This document shows positions 10,897 through 21,470 of a DNA stretch of 41,239 bases, one piece after another; the stretch's first letter is position 1; every line of letters begins with the position of its first letter. The notes under the pieces are model-generated. The model did not search any database and was not told where the DNA came from. It saw nothing but the letters and a program-made list of their open reading frames with translations. Position numbers and translations under genes: made by a program. The stretch is from positions 1 to 41,239 of the forward strand of contig JANSLP010000288.1 of assembly GCA_029298735.1 (NCBI GenBank), read 5' to 3'. This DNA is from Ophiostoma sp. CBS 140.51. Taxonomy: Eukaryota > Ascomycota > Sordariomycetes > Ophiostomatales > Ophiostomataceae.

Positions 10897-13800
10897 ATGC
10901 ATCTTACAGGTGCTCGGGGCATGCTTGCGGCTGCAGGCCTTCTGGCCGGCCGCGCCCTGGCTAAGCCGTATCCGCAGGTCGTGCCGCAGTTCTTCCAGCG
11001 CGCCGTAGACGAGTGTCCTGCGGTCGTCACGGTCCAGCCCATTGAGATTATTGGCGAGACTCCCGTTATTGTTGATGTCTGGATCCCGGTCAACACTGTC
11101 ATCATCATCAACGAGATCACCATTCAGGTGACCAACGCTCCTACCCAGGTCTCCACCACGGTCACCTCGACTGTCACCACCACCAGCACTGTCACAACGT
11201 AAGTGTCTACCTTGATCCATTCTTGATTTGCTTTCAATATACTAACAAATGTAGTGGCCCCGGCGAGTTCACCGGCCCTTACACTACCATCACTGGTCAG
11301 TGGACGGGTACCACCCCCATCACGGTCTCAATCCCTCCTGCCAGCGGTGACAAGACCGGTACCGTTATCATTGAGGAGCCCGAGACTACTTCGCCCGTCT
11401 TCACGGGCCCCTACACCACCATCACTGGCCAGTGGACCGGCAGCACGCCGATCACTCTGACCGTTCCCCCTGGCCCTGGCGGCTCCACTGGTACCGTTAT
11501 TGTTGAGACTCCCCAGACCACTGGTCCTGCTTCCAGCAACGGCGGTGGCGGTGGCCCGTCTGGCGTCTCTAGCTCCGGTGGTGGCGGCGGCAACGGCGGC
11601 AGCTCCTCGGCCGGCCCGTCTGGCTCCGGCTCTATTGGCCCGTCCGGTGTATCGTCCAGCGCTAGCGGCGGCGGTAACGGTGGCAGCTCCTCTGTTGGCC
11701 CCTCCGGTTCTAACTCTGTTGGTCCCTCGGGTGTCTCCAGCTCTGCAAGCGGCGGTGGCAGCGGCGGCAGCTCCTCGGTTGGTCCATCTGGCTCCGGCTC
11801 TGTCGGTCCTTCCGGTGTCTCGTCTTCCAACTCTGGCGGTCCCTCGGGCGTCTCTAGCTCTGCAAGCGGCGGCGGCAACGGCGGCAGCTCCTCTGTTGGT
11901 CCGTCTGGCTCCGGCTCTGTCAGTCCTTCCGGTGTCTCGTCTTCCAACTCTGGCGTTCCCTCTGGCGTCTCCAGCTCCAGTGCTGGTGGCGGCGGTGGCG
12001 GCAGCTCGTCGGCCGGCCCCTCGGGTGTCTCGTCCAGCGCCAGCAACGGGAGCGGTGGCGGCTCCAGCTCGGTTGGCCCCTCTGGCTCGTCGTCCGTCGG
12101 TCCTTCGGGCTCCAACTCTGTCGGCCCTATCTCGTCATCTGTTGGCCCGTCTGGTTCATCGTCTGCCGGTCCTTCGGGTTCATCGTCCGCCGGCTCGTCT
12201 GGTGTGAGCAGCTCTGCTTCTTCTGCCTCGTCCGGCGCTAGCGCTTCGTATGGCTCATCTGCGTCCAGCGCCGCCTCGTCTGGTTCGTCGGCTGCCTCGT
12301 CGGCTTCCAGCGCTGCCTCTTCAAGCTCGTCTGCTGCTTCGTCGGCTTCCTCGGCCTCGAGCGCTTCCTCAAGCGGTTCGTCGGCGGCCTCGCCCGCGTC
12401 GTCGGTCTCTGCCTCGTCGGCCTCGTCGGCCTCCAACTCTGCCTCGAGCGGCGCTTCGTCTGCCTCGAGCGCTTCGAGCGCCTCCTCTGCCTCCGCCTCG
12501 TCGGCATCATCCGCTTCGTCGGCATCTGCCTCGTCTGCTTCCTCCGCCTCTTCTGCGTCCAGCGCCGCCTCGTCTGGTTCGTCGGCTGCTTCATCTGCTT
12601 CCAGCGCCGCCTCTTCAGGCTCATCTGCCTCGTCGGCTTCCTCGGCCTCGAGCACTGCCTCCAGCGGTTCGTCGTCGGCCTCATCGGCTTCGTCGGCTTC
12701 TTCCGCTTCCAGCGCTTCTTCTGCCTCTTCCGCCTCGAGCAGCGCTGCTTTTAGCGGCTCTTCTTCCGCCTCGTCTGCCTCCAGCGCTTCGTCCGCATCG
12801 AGCGCTTCGTCTGCTTCTAGCAGCGCCTCGAGCGCATCGTTATCCGCTTCGTCGGCCTCTAGCACTTCTTCTGCCTCTTCGGCCTCGTCTGCTTCTAGCG
12901 CTTCGAGCTCTGCTTCGTCTGGCTCGTCGTTGGCTTCCAGCTCGGCTTCGAGCGCTTCTTCGGCCTCGTCTGCCTCCAGTGTCAGCTCTGCTTCTTCGGT
13001 CTCCAGCGCCAGCTCTGTCTCCAGCACCAGCTCCGCTTCCAGCGCGTCCAGCAGCAGCGCCTCGTCTGTGTCCTCCAGTTCGGCCGCCTCTTCGTCGTCG
13101 GCCTCGTCTGTTTCTTCTGCGTCCAGCGCCTCAAGCTCTGCTTCGTCGGTGTCGTCCTCGGCCTCTGCTTGCTACACCACCATTGCTGCCTCAGCCTCAC
13201 CCGCTGTGGCTTGCGTTACCCAGCTCCCGGCCACTTGCAGCACCCTCTCGAACTACGATGGCCTTGCCCTGGTTGTCCCAGCTGGCCTCTGTCTTACGTC
13301 TCTCGGCGTCTTCGGTGTTGGCAGCGCCCTCACGTGTTTGACCTCGGACATCGACATCTTCGCTGTTGGTACTGACATTGTCACTTGTCTTGAAACTGCC
13401 TTTGAGGCCAAGTGCATGTCGACGCTCCCTGCCCCTTGCTTGGACCTCGAGGACCAGAGCGGTGTGGGTCTCGTTGCCGACATCGGTCTTTGCGTGACCG
13501 AGCTTGGTCCCTTCGCTGTCGGTGCCGTTGCACAGTGCTTGGCCACGACGGGTATTAACGCCGAGTCGGAGGGTTACACCATTGTGGCTTGTTTGTACGA
13601 TGCGCTCAACCTCAGCCCTGATCCGACACCCGTGTCGGTGGTGCTGGAGATCCCCTGCCCCCCCGTCGCATCGCCGCGCTGTGACGTCAACTTGCCTCGC
13701 GATTGTAAGGGTCTTGCAGGCGATGTCGGTCTCGCCACTGCTGTGGATGCTGTGCTCTGTACGGCAGATCTGGGTATCTACGCCGTCGGCAATGTTGCGA

Positions 13801-14099
13801 CGTGTTTGGCGACAGACCTCATCACGGAGACCACGACAGGCGACTCCATCCTCACTTGTTTGGTGCAGGCTCTCGACGAAACGTGTCCTACGGCGCTGCC
13901 CGAAGCCTGTACGGCCCTCAATGCTGTAGTAGGCGTTGCGTCGTTGTCTCTGAGCATCCCGCTGTGTATTGTCGCTCTGGGTCCGTATGCGGCTGGCGAC
14001 GCGCTGATTTGTTTGTCGACGACGGGCCTCGACGATGCATCGCTCGGATCGGGCATTGTCGACTGTCTGGACGAGGCTCTTGGCATTATTGTGGGCTAG
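10897..14099 (+). CDS. Large Ser/Ala-rich secreted wall (adhesin-like) protein with four Cys repeats
   Basis: Exons 10897-11198 and 11255-14099 encode 1,048 residues. The 56-bp intron has a GTAAGT donor, a branch site ACTAAC at 11241 and acceptor TAG; it splits a Thr codon, and the frame continues. Layout: signal peptide (about residues 1-22); a Thr/Val-rich N-domain; two 44-residue flocculin-like repeats opening TGPYTTITGQWTG (nucleotides 11271 and 11403); a Gly/Ser/Pro region built on GPSGVSSS motifs; a long SSAS region to about residue 738; then residues 740-1048, four copies of a ~70-residue cysteine repeat (LPxxC...LCxxxLGxxAxGxAxxCL...IxxCLxxAL). There is no hydrophobic GPI tail; the chain ends GIIVG, so any wall attachment must be by another route. 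Likely a hyphal surface or adhesion protein, by composition. The first in-frame ATG is used. Confidence 0.85.
11530..13165 (+). repeat. Low-complexity Ser/Gly/Pro then Ser/Ala coding region
   Basis: Up to about 12,200 the code is degenerate copies of GPSGVSSS/GGGNGGSSS units; from there to 13,165 it is SSAS-type units written with tct/tcg/agc/gct codons. Ser and Ala codons alternate in no strict nucleotide period, so protein composition rather than exact DNA repetition has been kept. A 538-codon open frame on the minus strand over 11411-13027 is the mirror image of these codons, not a gene. Confidence 0.8.
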
Positions 14100-14656
14100 C
14101 CTTGTTTTTATCGTCTCTTTTGAGTTTTCGTGACGGAAGGAGCGATTGGGAAAGTGGAGAAGGCGCGCTCAACTGGAACCGCACCAAAAATCCAGGATCA
14201 TGATGACTTTTGTTTTCTGCTTGGCCTAATGAATCGGAGCTTTTCGTGTATTATCTTTTACTTGTTCTTCAACTTTTACTCTTTCATTCTCTGTCCATCA
14301 ATGTTTTTCTGTATGGGACATAGGGTTTAATCCCCCCCCGAAATTCAAGGTTCTTTTCTACTTGTTCAAACCAACTGCCCGCTTCAATTGTCAATGTTAT
14401 TGTCGCACTGTAGCAATTCTTCCTCATCTATCGCAGGTCGCGCTTTTCTAACAGCAGCCGAATCTGGACGATCCAGGGCTGTATCGAGGCGCAGCCGAAT
14501 CCTACCCAAAACCATGTCACGCACCTTTCAGTTCTTATTTCAAACCCTTTTGGACAACATTCGCATTATGTCAGCTACTCTTTCTCTCTCAATACAGTTT
14601 TTGGAAACTCAAATTCACAGCATCTCGGCCTCCACACTACACAAAACACATCTGAG

Positions 14657-14671
14657 ATGTCTGCACCATGA
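14657..14671 (+). promoter_or_regulatory. Five-codon upstream ORF overlapping the next start (ATGA)
   Basis: The sequence ATG TCT GCA CCA TGA ends in a TGA whose first two bases are the last two bases of the next ATG (14668-14670), which begins the small membrane protein. Ribosomes initiating at the first ATG would have to re-initiate by backing up one base, so this arrangement could repress or couple translation. It could also be chance. Confidence 0.4.
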
Positions 14672-15023
14672 ATGCTGTTAATAGGACAACCGACGCGACA
14701 GCCTCGTCGCCGCTAATGATGCCGGCATCACCAGTCACGACCAGACAACCCACCGAGAATTTTCTCCAGTCTCTTGGCCGGCGCAAGAAGCTATACTATC
14801 TGTGAGTTTTCATCTAAGCCTGGCCTCTGTTTGCGACTTTTGTTACGCAAGAAGACAAAAAAGCTGACGGACCTCATGCAGCATACCGCCCATTGTGATA
14901 CTTTGTCTCTTTGGCTACGGCACGTGCTCATTGCTGGGAGGCTCACAATGTGCCAGCAAGGCTACTGTTATCCAGACCGCTTTGTTGCTGGTGTACTGGG
15001 CGATTCAACAAATCTACGGGTAG
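14668..15023 (+). CDS. Small two-exon membrane protein, 91 aa, family not recognised
   Basis: Exons 14668-14801 and 14882-15023 encode 91 residues. The 80-bp intron is textbook: GTGAGT donor, GCTGAC branch site near 14863, CAG acceptor. It splits a Leu codon after two bases, and the frame runs on to TAG at 15021-15023. The N-terminal half is polar and Ser/Thr/Pro-rich (MNAVNRTTDATASSPLMMPA), followed by a basic stretch GRRKK. Then come two hydrophobic segments, about residues 42-60 (LYYLIPPIVILCLFGYGTCS) and 70-91 (ATVIQTALLLVYWAIQQIYG). Basic residues before the first segment suggest a cytosolic N-terminus and a hairpin of two short membrane spans. No function can be given. It follows the large wall-protein gene by 568 bp on the same strand. 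Confidence rests on the intron and frame agreement. Confidence 0.65.
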
Positions 15024-15185
15024 ATACGCACTGGTATTACTGAGTGAGCATGATAGAATCAATTCAAACACGTTATTCTCATATTCTGTATGTACAATCT
15101 ATATCTGATCACCTCTCAAATATATCTCCTTGATAATAGTATGTTTAAAGAAAAGTGTTGTCAAAGGCAAACATTGTCAAGCCGT

Positions 15186-16205
15186 TTACAGCCACTGCTG
15201 GGTGCCGTGGTGCGAGACCATCTTGCCACCGTCCTTCTCAATGGTAGAGCCCTCAATGACCTTGAGAACGGCCTGTGCCGACTGCGTCGGGGTCAGCATC
15301 ACGGGCTCCCAGTGCGGGGCGTAAGCCTTGAGAATGCCGACGGTGCGCATCATGTTGGCACCCTTGGCAGCCTCCTCCTCGGCAGTCAGGGGAGGACCGT
15401 TGGGGTCGGTGGTGAACTCAGTGTCGACCAGACCGGGCGAGATGGCAAAGACAACGACGCCCTTGGCGCGGTACTCAAGGTGGAACTTGGCGACAGCCAT
15501 GTTGACGGCAGCCTTGCTGATGGAGTAGGGGCTCTGCATGTCCATGCCGGACTGCAGGGTAAAGTCAATGTCGCCAATACCGGACGAGATGACGGCAATC
15601 TTCTTGAGGTTGCCCTTGACGACGAGGGGACCAAAGTAGGCGACAGCCTGGATGGTGCCGACAACGTTGATCTTAAACGTGTCGTTCATGTTCTTCTCAA
15701 AGAGGTCCGGGTCGGAGGTGGCCTCCTCGGTCAGCAGCTGGTTGACGGGGATGCCGATGGCGGCATTGGCAATGAAGACGTCGACAGCGCCACCAGTAAT
15801 GGCAGCTGTCTCTGCGGCAGCAGTCTGATGCAACAGTCAAAATTGATACAGGGGCAGAAGTGAGAACTGACCGGCTTCCGGTGAAATGGAGGGCCGGCGC
15901 TTTAGACTTTTTTTGACATACCTCGAGAGACTTTCGGTTGACCAGGTCAGCATAGACGGCGTGGATGGTGCCATTCGGGACCTCAGCAGCAAACTTGGCC
16001 TTGGCGGCCTCGACGTTGCGCACAAGGCCGATGACGGTGTTGTTCTTATCGGCGGCAAGCTCCTTGACCAGACCGAACTATTTTGAAAAACCTCGTATTA
16101 GTTGTCTGCACTGACATCTTACTCCGTTCCAGAAACCAGATCATTATGAAGCTCCACACATACTCCGATGCCGCGAGAAGCGCCGACGACCACGTAAGAA
16201 GGCAT
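15186..16205 (-). CDS. Short-chain dehydrogenase/reductase (norsolorinic acid ketoreductase-like)
   Basis: Three exons, 16205-16164, 16077-15922 and 15824-15186, encode 278 residues. Both introns have GTATGT donors and sit between codons. It is a classical SDR with a Rossmann fold: nucleotide-binding GASRGIG at residues 8-14, NAAIG at 86-90, and catalytic Ser147, Tyr166 and Lys170 (YSISK). SDRs of this layout reduce or oxidise carbonyl/hydroxyl groups with NAD(P)H. The N-terminus (MPSYVVVGASRGIG) and the NNTVIGLVRN stretch resemble the group annotated as norsolorinic acid ketoreductase-like, which contains many non-aflatoxin enzymes. No polyketide synthase or other pathway gene is nearby, so a role in a metabolite cluster is unsupported. 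Exon 1 is only 14 codons and is easily missed. Confidence 0.88.
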
Positions 16206-16448
16206 TGTTGATATGTTTTTGTTTGGTTGTGTGAGATGTCGAGTTTCTGTCAGACAGTGGTTTTTAATTTTGTGCTGATGCTGGCTGGTTCGATGCAGCA
16301 AAGATGATGGTGTGAAGTGAAGCCAAGGGTGCGAGAAAATAGGTAATTGAGGTGCTGTCAAGATGTGATCTTGTTGAAGATGTGAGAAGCTGTTGATGAT
16401 GTCGAAAAAGCTCTCTTCAACTCTCTCCACTTCACGAGGCATCGTCGC

Positions 16449-16456
16449 CCTTTATA
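16449..16456 (-). promoter_or_regulatory. TATA box candidate for the SDR gene
   Basis: On the minus strand the sequence reads GGTATAAAG, about 245 bp upstream of the start codon at 16205. A CT-rich stretch follows toward the gene. Position and match to TATAAA are the only evidence. Confidence 0.35.
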
Positions 16457-18151
16457 CCATGATTTCGACTCCCTTGGCCTCTATGAATTCGTGCCATCTT
16501 GGCAACTACACTTTTCTTTCCATCTTTTTCTCGATTCTCCATTTGAACTGATTACGATAGTAAATTCCGTTGTCGTGCTTTGGACCGCCGTTGTAAATTC
16601 CGTTGAAAGGAAGCGTATGGCTGCGGTTCCCGTCTCTGACAAATGTCGGCGAGTGTAAGTGCGCTGGAAGGCGCTGTTCTGGCACGAAGTTGAACGGCAA
16701 AAAAGCGGGTCTGTTGCGCAACTAGCGTGTCAAACCTGCTCCTGCCCGCAAATTGGGTGAGTTGTGTTACTTAAGCACACACAAATTTTTACTTCATATC
16801 AGCCTGTCAGCTCGCTCAGACTTGCAGTTTTTCTCGGAATGGCTTTCCAGGACGGCCAAGTGGAATCCCTTTGCACCGTTGAAGGGTTTTCTTTCCAAGT
16901 GCCACCCATTGCACGCAATTTCGGGCGGCCAACAATGACCCCGACTCGCCGTCCTCTCAGAGTGCCCCAAAAAGTTCCCTCGACATATAGATAGCCTCGT
17001 TTCTGTTTGTCAGCCACCACACCGTTCGACACAAGGCTACATGCATTTGGAATTAAAAACCTCGAGTGCCAAGACAATAAAGCAAAGAGAGGTTCTTTCC
17101 CCCTGAGTGTAGTCAGAAAAATGGTAGCAAGATGGTCGCTCAGAGTTGCCTGTCATCGATGAGTCGCCTAGAGAGATCTGCTCTAGCTGTCAGCGAGAGT
17201 CAGATTCACAAGGCTGCAGGAACGTTCTAGCCCAGATAAACAACCCCCTGGTTTTTACACCTGAAAACACATTTTGAAATGCAAATTATGAGCCTCAAAG
17301 TCGTATCTTCTTTCGCTTTCAGGCCAACGGGAAAGATGTGTCCCTTTTTCTCGTCTCGATTCAGTTTTTTCTTTCCGTAGTAGTCAGAATTTTATCCCTT
17401 TCAGCGACAGACTTGAGGGCGTGCTTCTCGGGGTTTTTTCTGTCTGTTGTTTCACTGATGCCGTAATATGCAGAGTCCGTCTCGACCGAAGGGCGCGAGG
17501 GAGCCTCATGGCCTGTTGGAACGATTGACAGATGCATGGTGCCCCACTTTCTTAAATACGCGCTTCTGACTTGCTCGCTCAGACTTGCCAGAGTTCCAAT
17601 TCAGGCAACAGCCCACTCTCCACGCCAGATCAATCGGTTGTGCCTGGCCGGCACCAAAGAGCACGGCCCCACATTACGCATGAGGTGATGTTTGTCAGCT
17701 CAACCTCGTCCATTTGGGAACCCTTTGAAACGGCAGTGACGATGGGCGACACACGACTGAATGGAAGGACAACTCAAAAAGTCACCAAAAACTCTAACGA
17801 AATACGACGCCTGGAAGGCAAATGAAGGGAACAAAATTGGAAAAAAAAAAGCAGGAAGGCGTCAGAATCGACACGCGTTTGTGGCTGATAATGTCAGGAA
17901 GGGACGAACTGCGCAACTGCCTTTGAATCTCAGGCTCAGAATCAGATATACGAGACGGCTCAAAAATCTTTCGTGTTCGCATTGTCCTTGAGGCAACATA
18001 CCGCGAGGAAGACATAAAGGCAAAAACCGCCGCGTACGTTTCCGCCGAACAAATCGGAGCTCTCTCTTGCGGTCATTATTGCCAGCCCTGCCGAGACTGG
18101 GACGACACGACAAGACCGCCAACATCGACCGACGAGATAAACAAAACGAAG
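16457..18151. other. Intergenic region between the SDR and the zinc-cluster gene
   Basis: A shared divergent upstream region of about 1.7 kb. No gene with coding-like codon use or good splice signals is visible. A 51-codon open frame starting at 16839 has no codon bias and no recognisable motif. Confidence 0.5.
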
Positions 18152-20548
18152 ATGCCGGTACAGGGGGTTCGACAGGCGACAATAGCTCCACGGTGCTTGA
18201 CATGCAAAGGTATGGAAACCCAATCTCGGGCACTTTATTCAATGGACCGCGCCATACCAGGATCGGAGACGAGATGGTTGGCTCGGCAGTCATGTCGTCC
18301 TTCGAAAAAAACTGCGGATGTGTTTTTCTGTTTAAACGGAAGTACGGCAGACTAATCACAGAAAATCTCCGCTGCCACGCACACGTGTGTGGTGCTTGGG
18401 CTTATCTTATTTTTTCCTTCTGTCTTAGAACGCAAGATCAAGTGTGATGGAGCACGGCCGACCTGTCTCAACTGCCAAAAGGCGCATCGAGAATGCCGTG
18501 CTGGACATGCTTTTGAGCTATCATGGCCCAAGCCACAGTCAAGGCGGGCTCTAGAAGGCCCCAACCGGGTGCATCCACGGCGTCGGCAAAAGGGCAACAG
18601 CGAATACTATTTCGTCAATGTGCTGTCTGACCATGTGGCTGCACATCATCTGCTGCCATATGTGTCGAGCAGTCAAGGTATGTTCATTCCTCTTTCAAGT
18701 CTTGGCGGGCAACTTTCAGCGAGAGCAGCCAATATCATGTGTGTCCGCCGAGCCTCCATACTAATCCGGCCGATGTTTGATCTTTGATCCAGGCACAAGA
18801 TCGATTCTCTTTAACCGCAAGTATGTAGAAGACCCCTACCTGTCTTTTCTGCCCAAGAAAGCGCCGTCTCTCTACGCTGATGTCGAACGGCTCCAGGCGG
18901 ACGGGTCGGGCCATATGTCTTATTGTAAGTTAGAAACAAAGCTTGAGTTTTTGGAGATCTTTGGCAGATGGGCGCTTCCCACCCGCTTTTGTTTGGAAGC
19001 GCACATTTTTGTCACATCAACCCCTGCACAAATACACTTCTCAACCCTCTCAGCCCTACCACTACCCTGTTCACTTTGGTTCTCACCCCTCTCCACAAAT
19101 GACCATGCTTCAAGATCTATCTCTCTCCAGTTCTATTCACTACCGATCTATTTAAACTGAAGCACCCCTCTCTTCCTGGCCTTTCTATCTGACTGTTTTC
19201 ATTGCCTCTTAGTCTACTACGAAGCCTCAAACTCTCTTCCCCAACTCGACAATGAGCCGCAGCAGTTTCGCGACTTGCTCCTACGCATGTCCGTTCAAGA
19301 CAACTCGGCATCATCCAAAGCAGTTCTGTACGCCCTCTTCTGCCTGTCCGCACTAAGGAGGTATGGCAATGTGCAGGAATCCTCGCATTTTAAGGGCCTA
19401 GCGCTTCAATCGCTCCAGCAAGCTGCAAAGAATGAGGGCGTTGGAGCAGCTCACATCCTACAACATATGGCCGCAGGTCTACTGCTGTGCCGTGCGGAAA
19501 TCAGTCTCGGCGACGACTCAAGTGTCTTTTGGGCCTTGTACATTTGTAGTTTGCGGACAATCTGCAGCCATGCCTTTGAAGGACAGCTTGGCTCTTCCGG
19601 ACTAGTTTCCTGCGGCGACGCCGCTATTCTCTACCGCTATCTCCATTATCATGACATCCTGGCCCAGTTCAGTGTTAGCCACTGGCAGCGTCCATCGGAA
19701 ATGGTGAGCCAGCTGAGTATGAAGTTCAAAGGCGAGACCGTGGCCTTCAAATGCAGCGGCCATCTGGATCGTGTAAGTTTTTCACACCCCAAAAGGAAGC
19801 GGGCATTCTAACTTTGAGCATCAATATTGAACCTTTATTTTATGTGGTCTCCACATAGCTGATCAACATACCTTCTCAGTTTCACTACCGAGGCTTGGGC
19901 GAGTATCTACAGTACGAAATTTACCTTTTGGCCCTTGCTCTCAAGGCCTCCAAGAGTGAGCAACTTGACCCCGACTTCCCTCCCGGACGCAACCACCAGC
20001 AAAACCTCAAGGACCTTGAAGAGGAAATCAGCGCGTCCCTAGCACAGAGCAAGGCAGCTTGCGCAGACATTGGTTCTGTCGATGAGAAAGACGTGGCCGC
20101 CACGGCCGACGCTGGCTTGCGGCTGCAGCGCTACCTCTTTCTGGCTTCGACCTGGATCTATTTCCAGCGCGCCTGCCGCCACTTGACCGGACCATCGGCG
20201 GAAATCGATACACTTTTTGACGAGGTCTTTGCCCTCAGCTGCGACATCCACCGCCTCAATGTCCGCATCACGCCCTTTTCCCTCTTCTTGATTGGCACGG
20301 AAGCCAACACAGAGGCCCGGCGCATGGCCGTCATGGACTTTATCCATCGCCGCCCCGAATTGCTGCCCATTACATCCACTGCGCTCGCTATCCGCGGCGA
20401 CAACTCGACGCCCTCGCAAGTCGATTGCCTCATTAGTGCAGCATGGGCACAAGACGACCTCCACGATGACTCGGAGGGCTACCTCGATTACGTGACCAAG
20501 ATGCAGTACGTGATCACAGCCAGAGCCGTCCTGCCTGCACTTGTTTAG
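18152..20548 (+). CDS. Zn(II)2Cys6 transcription factor (Fungal_trans_2 type)
   Basis: Exons 18152-18209, 18429-18677, 18793-18924, 19213-19772 and 19859-20548 give 562 residues in one frame. The zinc cluster C-x2-C-x6-C-x6-C-x2-C-x6-C uses Cys15, 18, 25, 32, 35 and 42 and is cut by intron 1 inside the first loop (donor after CLTCK, next exon ERKIKCD), a common place in this family. A basic linker (RRALEGPNRVHPRRRQK) follows. The rest is helical and matches the fungal-specific regulatory domain of the DUF3468/Fungal_trans_2 kind (YYEASNSLPQLDNE; FWALYICSLRTICSHAF). It should bind DNA as a nuclear regulator; target unknown. Exon 5 could also begin at 19880, because both acceptors keep the frame, removing seven residues. 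Intron 3 is long (288 bp) and might hide a small exon. The divergent SDR is a possible but unproven target. Confidence 0.82.
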
Positions 20549-21470
20549 GCGACGATGTGCACAAAAAATACGAGGTGTCAGTGAGGCTGTATTTGGCAGG
20601 ACCATGGGAATTGCATCCTGAACCATGGAAATAGATTGGTGCCCTATGTGGCCGGCTATTATGGCGATGTGACGTTTTGGCGTACGCTGATATTAAGCCA
20701 CACGTGCGAATATGGCACGCGCCCGGTCATATGTGCTGCTTGGCCTCCCATCTGCCGCCTGCAGCCCCTTACCCAGTCTTAAACCAGAAGGTCGCCAGAA
20801 CATGCCGCTGTGGCAATTATCGCATCTAAATATGTCATATCTTCAATACTACCACCGCTATCGGTACAAAGTATAGTGCTACACAAAGACAAAGAAGCTT
20901 AGGGCGAAGAAGCGTGGTTTGGGACATAACACACAACCTTTAGATGTATGTCGAGTTTTATTCATTGCTCTTGCATCGACTTCTACGTTTTGGAACGCGC
21001 GACGTAAATACTACATTGTCTCTCTCGTCTTTGCTGTCTCATTGTTTACCTTTTTTCCATGGCTCGAAATGGCAGGTCAATTATGAACCACCAAGTCCCG
21101 AAGAAGAAAGACGTTGTGCTCCCTTTATTTACTTTTGCTATCACCGTGCCTCACAATCTACTAAAAGGCGACGTCTTGGCATTGCAAAACAGCATCAATA
21201 TTTCAATATATCTCTCCTCACAATACACTCGTCTTGCGTTGTTTCTGAATGAAGAAGGTAGAAGATGCTAGGAAAAAGGATACCATGAAGAGATTTGTCA
21301 ATTTTCAAGAGAAAATGGAAGTCATATTTTCTGGGCATAAATACCTGACCATGGGGATCTGCTTTGTGGTAAGATTACCCTTGGCCCTTGATACCTGCTG
21401 TCATTAATTGTTTAAAGTTTATTTGAGAACAGTTTGCACAGGGTTTCACGACAAATCATTCTTTACCACA
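20549..21470. other. Intergenic region upstream of the subtilase gene
   Basis: No gene is visible. The stretch is rather AT-rich from 20,800 on, with short open frames lacking coding character. It should hold the 3' end of the zinc-cluster transcript and the promoter of the protease. Confidence 0.5.

Noticed and set aside
11411..13027. 538-codon open frame on the minus strand, Glu/Asp/Ala-rich
   Set aside because: It is the mirror of the Ser/Ala codons of the wall-protein gene and has no independent codon use, start context or splice signals.
15186..20548. SDR plus zinc-cluster regulator as a secondary-metabolite cluster
   Set aside because: No synthase, P450, transporter or other tailoring gene is nearby; two genes of large common families do not make a cluster.
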